Assembly (NCBI GenBank): GCA_944336625.1
Contig: CALVLF010000053.1
Location: 1-43,375, forward strand
DNA length: 43,375 nucleotides
Source of the DNA: an uncultured Clostridia bacterium
GTDB lineage: Bacteria; Bacillota; Clostridia; Christensenellales; CAG-138
Direction of reading: 5' to 3'
This document shows, piece after piece, positions 7,285 to 14,411 of this stretch. Each line of letters opens with the position of its first letter. Within the stretch, counting starts at the first letter, position 1. Made by a program: the position numbers and the translations under genes. Under the pieces are notes generated by a model that ran no database searches, was not told the origin of the DNA, and saw only the letters and a list, made by a program, of their open reading frames with translations.

Positions 7285-7302
7285 ATGATGTAACATGCAA
7301 AT
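7264..7302. promoter_or_regulatory. Operator-like 12-bp inverted repeat around the hxlR -10 box
   Basis: ATTTGCATGTTA (7264-7275) and TAACATGCAAAT (7291-7302) are perfect reverse complements separated by 15 bp. One arm fills the -35/-10 spacer and the other covers the expected transcription start. A dimeric winged-helix protein bound here would block the promoter, so HxlR autorepression is the simplest reading. Confidence 0.75.
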
Positions 7303-7341
7303 CAGAACCATGCATCCTGGGAAAAGGAAAGGATATTATAT

Positions 7342-7665
7342 ATGATTACGAAAGAAGAATTGCCCGAATGCCCCGTGGCCACTACCGTGCAGCTCATCGG
7401 CAGCAAGTGGAAGCTACTGATCTTGCGCAATCTTTTTCAGCGGCCCTGGCGCTTCAACGAGCTGAAAAAATCTTTAGAGGGTATCAGCCAGAAAGTGCTT
7501 ACGGACAGCCTTCGTTCCCTGGAGGCAGATGGTATCATCTCCCGCACGGTATACCCGGAGGTACCCCTGCGGGTGGAATATGCGCTTACGGACTTGGGGC
7601 AGTCCATGCGGCCCATTATCCAGGCGATGGAGGACTGGGGAATAAGCTATAAAATGCGGCTTTGA
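7342..7665 (+). CDS. HxlR-family (DUF24) winged-helix regulator
   Basis: 107 residues. Family hallmarks: the N-terminal CPVATTVQLIGSKWKLLIL segment with conserved Cys10, RPWRFNELKKSLEGISQKVLTDSLRSLEADGII as the helix-turn-helix region (residues about 33-65), and the wing RTVYPEVPLRVEYALTD. HxlR proteins are dimeric one-component regulators; several sense aldehydes, quinones or oxidants through the N-terminal cysteine. The gene is divergent from the ACGX cassette with about 217 bp between starts, and its promoter contains the perfect inverted repeat. It therefore probably regulates itself and perhaps the cassette. An AAAGGAAAGGA ribosome binding site precedes the ATG. Confidence 0.9.
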   Translation: MITKEELPECPVATTVQLIGSKWKLLILRNLFQRPWRFNELKKSLEGISQKVLTDSLRSLEADGIISRTVYPEVPLRVEYALTDLGQSMRPIIQAMEDWGISYKMRL

Positions 7666-7690
7666 GCCTAGCTGTGCCGTGGAAAAGCGC

Positions 7691-7736
7691 CGCAGGCCGG
7701 GCAAAAGCTCTGGGAGAAAAATCCTGCCGGCCTGCG
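7691..7736. repeat. Stem-loop between hxlR and glmM
   Basis: CGCAGGCCGG (7691-7700) and CCGGCCTGCG (7727-7736) are a perfect 10-bp inverted repeat with a 26-base loop. There is no T-run on the plus strand. It could be a weak terminator of hxlR; its right arm abuts the glmM -35 box. Confidence 0.6.
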
Positions 7737-7766
7737 TTGCCAAAAAAGCCAATGTTCGCATATAAT
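7737..7766 (+). promoter_or_regulatory. Promoter of glmM
   Basis: TTGCCA (7737-7742), 18 bp and TATAAT (7761-7766), about 47 bp before the glmM start codon. Confidence 0.7.
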
Positions 7767-7812
7767 AATAACGATAAATGCAGTTGGCAAATATGATATT
7801 TGGAGGTAGGAA

Positions 7813-9168
7813 ATGGCAAGGCTGTTTGGTACGGATGGCGTACGAGGCATTGCAAACCAAGACCTGAGCTGCGAACTGGCCATGAAAATCGGCATGGCTG
7901 GAGCCCAGGTTTTAACCAGCGAGGTGCATAACCCGCGGATATTAATCGGCAGGGATACGCGGCGCTCCGGCGATATGCTGGCAGCTGCCCTGATGGCAGG
8001 CATATGTTCCGTTGGCGGAGATGTGATCGACGTTGGGGTGATTCCGACCCCGGCAATGGCCTACCTCGTCCGGCTGTACGAGGCAGATGCAGCGGTAATG
8101 GTCAGCGCCAGCCATAATCCCATGGAATATAACGGGGTAAAATGGTTTAATGAGCAGGGATTTAAGCTTTCCGATGCATTGGAAGATCAGATCGAAGCGC
8201 TGGTCAAGGAGCCGGATTTTTTGCGCCCCATTGGCGAGGATGTGGGGCACGTCATCAATGCGAAGCGGGCCCGGAAGGAATATGAGGAGTTTCTTATTTC
8301 TACGGCCACCCAGCGCTTTGATGGGCTTACCGTGGTGCTGGATTGCGCCAACGGGGCGGCTTCCGGTATTGCGGCGGAGGTATTTACAGCCCTGGGCGCC
8401 CATGTGATTTCCCGGGCAGATGAGCCGGATGGGAGTAATATCAATGATGGCTGCGGCTCTACCCACCCGGAGCGGCTCCAGGAGCTGGTGACGGAAAGTG
8501 AGGCGGATGTAGGATTCGCTTTTGATGGGGATGCGGACAGGGTCATCGCTACCGATGAACGGGGCAATATCGTGGATGGAGACCGCATCCTGGGCATCTG
8601 CGGCAAGGTAATGCATGGGCAGGGCCGCCTCAGCGGAAATACCCTGGTGATTACGGTGATGAGCAATATTGGTCTGAAGCAGTATCTGCAGGAAACGGGA
8701 ATTTCCGTTGCAGAGACGGCTGTAGGCGATCGATATGTATTAGAGCGGATGCTGGAAGGCGGGTTCAGCCTGGGCGGAGAACAATCTGGCCATGTGATTT
8801 TCCTGGATCAGAATACGACAGGGGATGGGATCCTCACTGCCATCCAGGTTATGAACATTTTGAAGGCTTCCGGTAAGCGCATGTCCTCTCTGGCGGGGGA
8901 AGTGCCTATCTATCCTCAAATCCTGGTCAATGTCGTCCTGGAAAATGGGCTGAAGGCCCAGGCCATGGCGGATGAAGAAGTACAGGAAAAGACGGCGGAG
9001 ATCGCCGCCAAGCTAGAAGGCCGGGGCCGCATTCTGGTGCGGGCCAGCGGCACGGAACCCCTGATCCGCATCATGCTGGAAGGCCAGGATCCGGATGAGC
9101 TGGAGGAATTGGCGGCGCAGGTAGCCCGCATCCTTCGCAGGAAGTATAATGGCAAGGTAAAGATATAG
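7813..9168 (+). CDS. glmM: Phosphoglucosamine mutase
   Basis: 451 residues, the normal GlmM length. It converts glucosamine-6-phosphate to glucosamine-1-phosphate, the step before UDP-GlcNAc in peptidoglycan precursor synthesis. The N-terminus MARLFGTDGVRGIANQ is diagnostic. The active serine lies in VMVSASHNPMEYNGVKWF (near residue 101), the magnesium loop is FDGDADRV (near residue 240), the sugar loop is GGEQSGHVIF, and the C-terminal phosphate loop is RASGTEPLIRIM. All key residues are intact. It has a GGAGG ribosome binding site, its own promoter and a terminator at 9188-9223, so it is monocistronic. Confidence 0.97.
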   Translation: MARLFGTDGVRGIANQDLSCELAMKIGMAGAQVLTSEVHNPRILIGRDTRRSGDMLAAALMAGICSVGGDVIDVGVIPTPAMAYLVRLYEADAAVMVSASHNPMEYNGVKWFNEQGFKLSDALEDQIEALVKEPDFLRPIGEDVGHVINAKRARKEYEEFLISTATQRFDGLTVVLDCANGAASGIAAEVFTALGAHVISRADEPDGSNINDGCGSTHPERLQELVTESEADVGFAFDGDADRVIATDERGNIVDGDRILGICGKVMHGQGRLSGNTLVITVMSNIGLKQYLQETGISVAETAVGDRYVLERMLEGGFSLGGEQSGHVIFLDQNTTGDGILTAIQVMNILKASGKRMSSLAGEVPIYPQILVNVVLENGLKAQAMADEEVQEKTAEIAAKLEGRGRILVRASGTEPLIRIMLEGQDPDELEELAAQVARILRRKYNGKVKI

Positions 9169-9187
9169 TTTTATAGCAACATCAGCA

Positions 9188-9227
9188 AAAGCGCCCGGTA
9201 CTCCAAAAGCGGCCGGGTGCTTTCGTC
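9188..9227 (+). terminator. Intrinsic terminator of glmM
   Basis: AAAGCGCCCGG (9188-9198) pairs with CCGGGTGCTTT (9213-9223), with one G-T wobble, and a T-rich tail follows. Confidence 0.8.
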
Positions 9228-9519
9228 TATTTTTTGGGTTTGGAAGCCGGAGCCGCGTAGGCTTGTATTCCCATTCGGTGGCATATGCGGCGGAAAATCT
9301 ATCAGGTCCGGCGGAAAATGCGTAAAAGCGGTCTATAGGCAGCTTTTATAGCGCTGCTCTTTATCCTGGTTTAGCGCATTTCAATTCATTACCGATAAGC
9401 GTGATGTATAGCAGATGAATGAAGGGCTGCATAGAACGAAACAAGGCGGGCAGGCCTGATACGAGCCCTTACATTGGCGCCTGCAAGGCCGCTCTTATCC
9501 AGAGGATCTATGTTAGGCC
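9228..9519. other. Gene-free stretch between convergent glmM and glycyl-tRNA synthetase
   Basis: No convincing gene. The only open frame of note (62 codons, minus strand, 9389-9577) runs into the glycyl-tRNA synthetase terminator and has no recognisable protein. The stretch contains an 11-bp direct repeat CGGCGGAAAAT at 9288-9298 and 9309-9319, with a 21-bp period. Confidence 0.5.
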
Positions 9520-9555
9520 AAAAAAAGAAACGGCATGGCAATTCATTGCCATGCC
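9520..9555 (-). terminator. Intrinsic terminator of glycyl-tRNA synthetase
   Basis: GGCATGGCAAT (9532-9542) and ATTGCCATGCC (9545-9555) form a perfect stem. On the minus strand it is followed by TTTCTTTTTTT. Confidence 0.9.
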
Positions 9556-9592
9556 ATAAAACATAACTTGGCTCCAAAGCCGAATCAGTTGA

Positions 9593-10981
9593 TTAAAAAT
9601 CCGTCGCTGCCAGGATATAGCTTTCCAGCTCAGAAATGGGCAGGCGGATCTGGTTCATGGTATCCCGATCCCGAACGGTGACAGTATCATCCTCCAGGGT
9701 ATCGAAGTCAATGGTAATGCACAGCGGCGTGCCGATCTCATCCTCCCGGCGGTAGCGCTTGCCGATCTGCCCCGCGTCGTCGTAGTCCACCATGAAGTGC
9801 CGAGCCAGCATGGCGTGAACCTCCTTGGCCTTATCGCCCAGCTTATTCTTCTGCAGGGGCAGTACGGCAGCTTTATAGGGGGCCAGAGCCGGATGGAGAT
9901 GCAGTACGTTGCGGATATCGCCATTCTCCAGGGTTTCTTCATCGTAGGCATCGCAGAGGAATGCCAGGGCAACCCGGTCTGCGCCCAGGGAGGGCTCTAC
10001 GCAGTAAGGGATATAGCGCGTATTGGTAAAGGGATCCAGATAATCCATGGAAGCGCCGCTGTGATTGGCATGGGCCTTCAGGTCAAAATCCGTCCGGCTT
10101 GCAATGCCCCAAAGCTCACCCCAGCCAAAGGGGAAGAGGAATTCAATATCCGTGGTGCCATTGCTGTAATGGGAAAGCTCCGCCTTATCATGCTCCCGCA
10201 TGCGCATATGCTCCGGCGTCATGCCTAGGGAAAGGAGCCAGTTTTTGCAGAAATCCTTCCAATAAGTGTACCATTCCATTTCAGTGCCTGGGGCGCAGAA
10301 GAACTCCAATTCCATCTGCTCGAATTCCCGCGTGCGGAAGGTGAAATTGCCAGGCGTGATTTCATTGCGGAAGGATTTGCCGATCTGGGCAATGCCGAAG
10401 GGAATCTTCCTGCGGGTAGTCCGCTGCACATTGCGGAAGTTTACGAAAATGCCCTGGGCAGTTTCCGGCCGGAGGTAGATCTGGCTGGCCGTGTCCTCGT
10501 TGACACCCTGAAAAGTTTTAAACATCATGTTGAATTTACGGATGCCCGTAAAGTCACTTTTACCGCATTCCGGGCAGGTAATGCCCTGATCTTTGATATA
10601 TTCCGCCATCTGTTCATGGCTCCAGCCATCGGGATGGACATCCAGGCCATGTTCCTTTGCATAGTCTTCGATGAGCTTATCGGCCCGGAAACGGGCTTTG
10701 CAGCTCTTGCAGTCCATAAGCGGGTCGTTGAAGTTCACCACATGGCCAGAGGCGACCCAGGTTTCCGGATTCATGAGAATAGCGGCATCCATGCCTACGT
10801 TATAGGGGCTTTCCTGTACGAATTTCCGCCACCAAGCTTTTTTGACGTTGTTTTTGAATTCTACGCCAAGAGGGCCATAGTCCCAGGTGTTCGCAAGACC
10901 GCCGTAGATCTCAGAACCAGCAAAAATAAATCCACGGTTTTTGCAGAGTGCAACGATCTTATCCATGCTAAAATTTGCCAT
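9593..10981 (-). CDS. glyQS: Glycyl-tRNA synthetase, dimeric type
   Basis: 462 residues starting [18 protein letters not shown]. The start at 10981 is chosen for its AAGGAG ribosome binding site and because the promoter at 11030-11058 lies downstream of the longer in-frame extension. This is the single-chain alpha-2 class II enzyme (eukaryote-like), not the separate GlyQ/GlyS type. Class II motifs are visible: motif 1/2 region with [20 protein letters not shown], then [20 protein letters not shown] and [14 protein letters not shown]. Motif 3 is [18 protein letters not shown] zinc-type cysteine set (CKSC and CPECGKSD) lies in the insertion near residues 94-145. The C-terminal anticodon-binding domain follows ([10 protein letters not shown]). 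I saw no T-box leader; the 5' leader is only about 45 bases. Confidence 0.96.
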   Translation of the reverse strand: MANFSMDKIVALCKNRGFIFAGSEIYGGLANTWDYGPLGVEFKNNVKKAWWRKFVQESPYNVGMDAAILMNPETWVASGHVVNFNDPLMDCKSCKARFRADKLIEDYAKEHGLDVHPDGWSHEQMAEYIKDQGITCPECGKSDFTGIRKFNMMFKTFQGVNEDTASQIYLRPETAQGIFVNFRNVQRTTRRKIPFGIAQIGKSFRNEITPGNFTFRTREFEQMELEFFCAPGTEMEWYTYWKDFCKNWLLSLGMTPEHMRMREHDKAELSHYSNGTTDIEFLFPFGWGELWGIASRTDFDLKAHANHSGASMDYLDPFTNTRYIPYCVEPSLGADRVALAFLCDAYDEETLENGDIRNVLHLHPALAPYKAAVLPLQKNKLGDKAKEVHAMLARHFMVDYDDAGQIGKRYRREDEIGTPLCITIDFDTLEDDTVTVRDRDTMNQIRLPISELESYILAATDF

Positions 10982-11029
10982 GTGATTTGCTCCTTTATAA
11001 ACTGAAATCTTCCAGCATTTTATCGTCTT

Positions 11030-11058
11030 ATAATACCATAGAAAGCCGCTTACTTCAA
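11030..11058 (-). promoter_or_regulatory. Promoter of glycyl-tRNA synthetase
   Basis: On the minus strand TTGAAG (11053-11058), 17 bp and TATTAT (11030-11035), about 50 bp before the start codon. Confidence 0.7.
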
Positions 11059-11185
11059 GGGGAGCGGGGGAAAGATTGGCCGATATTCGGCTAAAAATCC
11101 CGGGAAGGAAGCACACAATCTGCCCCAGCGGCGTACTATATCGTAGCAAGAGCGTAGCACGCTCACAAAACAAGGAGGCAAACAT

Positions 11186-11437
11186 ATGTGGAATTGCGGT
11201 AATGGTTGTGGAAACAGCTGTTGGTGGATTATCATCCTGCTGCTGCTCATCTGCGGCTGCGATAATAGCTGCTGCGATAATGGCTGCGGCAATGGCTGCG
11301 GCTGTGGCAATGGCTGCGGCAATAGCTGTTGGTGGATCATCATCCTGTTGCTCCTCTTCGGATGCGGAAACGGTTGCTGCGACAATGGCTGCAACTGTGG
11401 CTGCAGCAATACCAACAATTGCGGCTGCGGCTGCTAA
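11186..11437 (+). CDS. Cysteine-rich mini-protein with internal duplication
   Basis: 83 residues with 21 cysteines and many Gly and Asn. Two copies of an 18-residue unit (CGNGCGNSC, then WWIIILLLL) are identical at residues 4-21 and 40-57, a period of 36 residues or 108 bp. Each hydrophobic WWIIILLLL run is too short for an ordinary transmembrane helix but could bury in a membrane or self-assemble; the Cys-rich linkers could bind metal or cross-link. It resembles small proteins that NCBI labels chorion class high-cysteine HCB in Clostridia; that label is descriptive and no function is known to me. An AAGGAGG ribosome binding site precedes the ATG. The gene stands alone between glyQS (divergent) and the GIY-YIG gene (convergent). 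Confidence 0.85.
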   Translation: MWNCGNGCGNSCWWIIILLLLICGCDNSCCDNGCGNGCGCGNGCGNSCWWIIILLLLFGCGNGCCDNGCNCGCSNTNNCGCGC

Positions 11438-11440
11438 AAG

Positions 11441-11479
11441 GAAAAAAGCCGGGGGCGGCGATTGGGCTTGCCCCCCGGC
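11441..11479 (-). terminator. Intrinsic terminator of the LUD/GIY-YIG operon
   Basis: GCCGGGGGC (11448-11456) pairs with the CCCCCCGGC end of 11470-11479. Read on the minus strand the stem is followed by TTTTTTCC. On the plus strand there is no T-run, so it is a poor terminator for the cysteine-rich gene. Confidence 0.75.
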
Positions 11480-11505
11480 AGGATTGGAAAGGTTGGCGGC
11501 AATAC

Positions 11506-11772
11506 TCAGGGCCGCGCTGGGCTTTCCCTTTCGAATTTACGGATGAGGGAAAGCTTTTCTTTTCGCGTCAGCTGCTTAAATTCCCATTCCCGGTGCATGG
11601 CGCTTCCTTTATCCGGGAACGGTTCGAAATAAGCCAACGTTACCGGAAGGCGGCTGCGGGTATATTTGGCGCCCCGGCCTTCATTATGGACGGCAAGGCG
11701 CTTCCCCAGGTCATCCGTATAGCCGGAATAGATCGTATCGTCCGCGCAGCGGAGCATGTAAGCATAAAACAT
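11506..11772 (-). CDS. GIY-YIG nuclease domain protein, UPF0213/YhbQ type
   Basis: 88 residues from the ATG at 11772, which gives the standard N-terminus [20 protein letters not shown]. The GIY-YIG motif appears as AYM (about residue 5) and YSGYT (residues 14-18); the conserved arginine is in KRLAVHN and the catalytic glutamate in EWEFKQL. The family is small single-domain proteins of unknown cellular role, possibly nucleic-acid processing. The start overlaps the stop of the LUD gene by one base (TGATG), so it is translated by coupling. The C-terminus [19 protein letters not shown] is basic. Confidence 0.88.
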   Translation of the reverse strand: MFYAYMLRCADDTIYSGYTDDLGKRLAVHNEGRGAKYTRSRLPVTLAYFEPFPDKGSAMHREWEFKQLTRKEKLSLIRKFERESPARP

Positions 11773-12389
11773 CAATAGCCCAGTTCCGCATCTACTAGGA
11801 TTAGGTGCAGGGAATTTAGATAGGTAGGGCGGTACTCTATGATGCTGGTTACCCGGCACATACGGTCTGCAGATGCACAGTCAGCGCATTGGTCCGTATG
11901 GGCGCAGGGGGTATTCCGGTTCAGGCGCCGGGCGTTTGGCGGGGCGGCTACATTTCGCACTCGATCTAGGGCAGCGGACAAGTCCTTTACCAGCTTGTTC
12001 TTCCCGACGATGAGGCAAACGTTTCTGGGCCCGGCAACCATGCCTGCCACCCGGTTGCCGATGCCATCCGTATTCACCAGTTTTCCATCCCGGGTCAGGG
12101 CGTTGGTAGAGCAAAGATACCAGTCCGCCGTATTCTCCTTGCGAAAAATATCCGGGTCCTTTGCCGGAGGGACGACGGCATGGCTGTAAACCGTAAGCCC
12201 CGCCGCCACCAGTGCATCATAAAGGCCCAGGGAAGCCACGGTCATAGAGCCGCCCATGCCAACGCTGGCCCCCTGGGAGAGAAGGGCGAGCGCTTCTTTT
12301 TTTGCTTCCTGGGGGGTAGCGGCATGATGAACGGTATAGCCGCGGCTTTCCAGCACCGCCACCAGATCGTCATATTTTTCGCAGAACAT
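11772..12389 (-). CDS. LUD domain protein, LutC-like
   Basis: 205 residues from the ATG at 12389, preferred because GGAGG lies 7 bp upstream; the ATG at 12410 has no site. LUD (DUF162) proteins include LutB and LutC of the lactate utilisation complex, and stand-alone members like this are common in Clostridia. Family marks are the GASVGMGGSMTVASLGLYDAL region, the DWYLCSTNALTRDGKLVNTDGIGNRVAGM core and the VCLIVGKNKLV strand. The C-terminal part holds a cysteine cluster (TPCAHTDQCADCASADRMC), which might bind an Fe-S cluster or zinc. No lutA or lutB partner lies nearby, so a lactate role should not be assumed. Confidence 0.88.
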   Translation of the reverse strand: MFCEKYDDLVAVLESRGYTVHHAATPQEAKKEALALLSQGASVGMGGSMTVASLGLYDALVAAGLTVYSHAVVPPAKDPDIFRKENTADWYLCSTNALTRDGKLVNTDGIGNRVAGMVAGPRNVCLIVGKNKLVKDLSAALDRVRNVAAPPNARRLNRNTPCAHTDQCADCASADRMCRVTSIIEYRPTYLNSLHLILVDAELGY

Positions 12390-12428
12390 AGAGATACCTC
12401 CGGCTTTCATACTTGGGTTCTATTTCTT

Positions 12429-12457
12429 ATCATACCACGGGCGGGCAAGACTTGCAA
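12429..12457 (-). promoter_or_regulatory. Promoter of the LUD gene, sharing its -35 with lepA
   Basis: On the minus strand TTGCAA (12452-12457), 17 bp and TATGAT (12429-12434), 40 bp before the start codon. Confidence 0.75.
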
Positions 12458-12480
12458 TTTTCCTGCGTTTCTTATATGAT
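12452..12480 (+). promoter_or_regulatory. Promoter of lepA, sharing its -35 with the LUD gene
   Basis: TTGCAA (12452-12457), 17 bp and TATGAT (12475-12480). The hexamer is its own reverse complement, so the same six bases serve both directions. The lepA leader would be about 120 bases and includes the palindrome at 12540-12560. Confidence 0.7.
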
Positions 12481-12539
12481 TTCATAGGATAAGTTTATAA
12501 AATGCCCGGAATCCGGCTTTTGACAAGCCTGGCTAACCC

Positions 12540-12560
12540 TACCCTTGTCCGTTAAGGGTA
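12540..12560. repeat. Short palindromic element, copy 2
   Basis: TACCCTT and AAGGGTA around the loop GTCCGTT, identical over these 21 bases to the element at 198-218. It lies in the predicted lepA leader, 47 bp before the start codon, and no T-run follows. Confidence 0.75.
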
Positions 12561-12607
12561 GCCTTGTTGCGGCATTTCGGATCCATAGATTGATTTCGGA
12601 GGAAAGC

Positions 12608-14410
12608 ATGGCATACGATCGGGAACGAATTCGAAATTTTTGCATCATTGCCCATATTGACCATGGGAAATCCACTCTGGCAGACCGTATGATGGAGCTG
12701 ACGGATACGGTGGCGCTCCGGGATATGGAAGATCAGCTCCTGGATACCATGGATATCGAACGGGAGCGGGGCATTACCATCAAGGCCACGGCCGTCCGCA
12801 TGTTCTATACCCATACGGATGGCCGGCGCTATATGTTCAACCTGATCGATACGCCGGGCCATGTGGATTTTACTTACGAGGTTTCCCGGGCTCTGGCCGC
12901 CTGCGAGGGGGCTGTGCTGGTGGTGGATGCCACCCAGGGGATCGAGGCCCAGACCCTGGCCAATGTTTATCTTGCCCTGGATAATGACCTGGAGATCGTG
13001 CCGGTTATTAATAAAATCGACCTGCCCAGCGCCCGGCCAGAATTCGTCATCAAGGAAATCGAGGATGTGATTGGCCTGCCGGCGGAGGATGCCCCCTGTA
13101 TCTCCGCAAAAAACGGAACGAATGTGGAGGCGGTGCTGGCCAAAATAGTAGAGGCGGTGCCGTCTCCCCGGGGGGATGAAAACGCGCCCCTCCAGGCCCT
13201 GATCTTCGATAGTATTTATGATAATTACAAGGGCGCCCTCAGCTACGTGCGGGTAAAGAATGGGCAGGTCAAGGCCGGCATGCGCATTCGCTCCATGGCC
13301 ACGGGGAAGGAATTCGATGTAACGGAGGTGGGCATTTTCTCTCCAGCCCTCAAGCCTACGGATTGCCTGCGGGCCGGAGAGGTGGGCTACATCTCCGCCT
13401 CCATCAAGAGCGTGGCGGAAACCAAGGTGGGCGATACGCTGACGGATGCCGCCAACCCAGCCCAGGAAGCCCTGCCGGGTTATAAGCATGTGCAGCCCAT
13501 GGTATTCTGCGGCATCTATCCGGCAGATGGGGCGGATTATGAAAATTTAAAGGACGCACTGGATAAGCTGGTCCTCAATGACGCTTCCCTTTCCTATGAG
13601 CCGGAAACATCTCTGGCCCTGGGTTTTGGCTTCCGCTGCGGCTTTTTAGGGTTGCTGCACATGGAGATTATCCAGGAGCGCCTGGAGCGGGAGTTTGATC
13701 TGGACCTGGTAACCACTGCCCCCAGCGTAATCTATAAGGTGGTCAAGCTGGATGGTACCCAGCTTACCATTGATAACCCCAGCAACCTGCCCCCGGCGGC
13801 GGAGATTTCCTATATGGAAGAGCCCATAGTGGAAGCCCATATCATGACTCCATCGGATTACGTGGGGGCTATTATGGAGCTGTGTCAGGAAAAACGAGGG
13901 GTGTTCATCGATATGACCTACATGGAAGAGACCCGGGTCAATATCAAATACGAGCTGCCTCTCAACGAAATCATCTATGATTTCTTCGATCAGCTTAAGT
14001 CCAGGAGCCGGGGCTATGCCTCCTTTGATTATGAATTCAAGGAATACCGCCGCAGCGAGCTGGTAAAGCTGGATTTTCTGCTCAATGGGGATATATGCGA
14101 CGCCCTTTCCACCATCGTCCATAAGGATAGGGCCTATGCAAAGGGCAGGGCCGTGGCGGAAAAGCTCAAGGAAGTTATCCCCCGCCAGCAGTTTGAGGTG
14201 CCCATCCAGGCAGCTATCGGCTCCAAGGTCATCGCCCGGGAAACGGTGCGGGCCCTCCGCAAGGACGTTTTGGCCAAATGCTATGGCGGCGACATTACCC
14301 GTAAAAAGAAGCTGCTGGAAAAACAAAAAGAAGGGAAAAAGCGCATGCGCCAGATCGGCACCGTCAGCGTGCCCAGCGAAGCCTTTATGAGCGTGTTGCG
14401 CATCAACTGA
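12608..14410 (+). CDS. lepA: Elongation factor 4 (LepA)
   Basis: 600 residues from the ATG at 12608, which has GGAGGAAA just upstream. It is a ribosome-binding translational GTPase involved in ribosome back-translocation or initiation. The G-domain motifs are intact: AHIDHGKST (G1), GITIKATAV (G2), DTPGH (G3) and NKIDLP (G4). The LepA-specific C-terminal domain is present ([19 protein letters not shown] and [13 protein letters not shown] near the end). It is followed one base later by hemW, the usual Firmicute order before hrcA. The gene has a long leader containing a palindromic element also found in front of the alcohol dehydrogenase. Confidence 0.98.
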   Translation: MAYDRERIRNFCIIAHIDHGKSTLADRMMELTDTVALRDMEDQLLDTMDIERERGITIKATAVRMFYTHTDGRRYMFNLIDTPGHVDFTYEVSRALAACEGAVLVVDATQGIEAQTLANVYLALDNDLEIVPVINKIDLPSARPEFVIKEIEDVIGLPAEDAPCISAKNGTNVEAVLAKIVEAVPSPRGDENAPLQALIFDSIYDNYKGALSYVRVKNGQVKAGMRIRSMATGKEFDVTEVGIFSPALKPTDCLRAGEVGYISASIKSVAETKVGDTLTDAANPAQEALPGYKHVQPMVFCGIYPADGADYENLKDALDKLVLNDASLSYEPETSLALGFGFRCGFLGLLHMEIIQERLEREFDLDLVTTAPSVIYKVVKLDGTQLTIDNPSNLPPAAEISYMEEPIVEAHIMTPSDYVGAIMELCQEKRGVFIDMTYMEETRVNIKYELPLNEIIYDFFDQLKSRSRGYASFDYEFKEYRRSELVKLDFLLNGDICDALSTIVHKDRAYAKGRAVAEKLKEVIPRQQFEVPIQAAIGSKVIARETVRALRKDVLAKCYGGDITRKKKLLEKQKEGKKRMRQIGTVSVPSEAFMSVLRIN

Positions 14411-14411
14411 T

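Noticed and set aside
9389-9577. 62-codon frame on the minus strand beyond glycyl-tRNA synthetase
   Set aside because: It overlaps the synthetase terminator, has no ribosome binding site and no recognisable sequence.
10982-11060. T-box leader for glycyl-tRNA synthetase
   Set aside because: The predicted transcript leader is only about 45 bases, with no T-box sequence or terminator.
12520-12525. Perfect TTGACA before lepA as its -35 box
   Set aside because: No -10-like hexamer lies 16-18 bp downstream; the expected position falls in the TACCCTT palindrome. The TTGCAA/TATGAT pair fits better.
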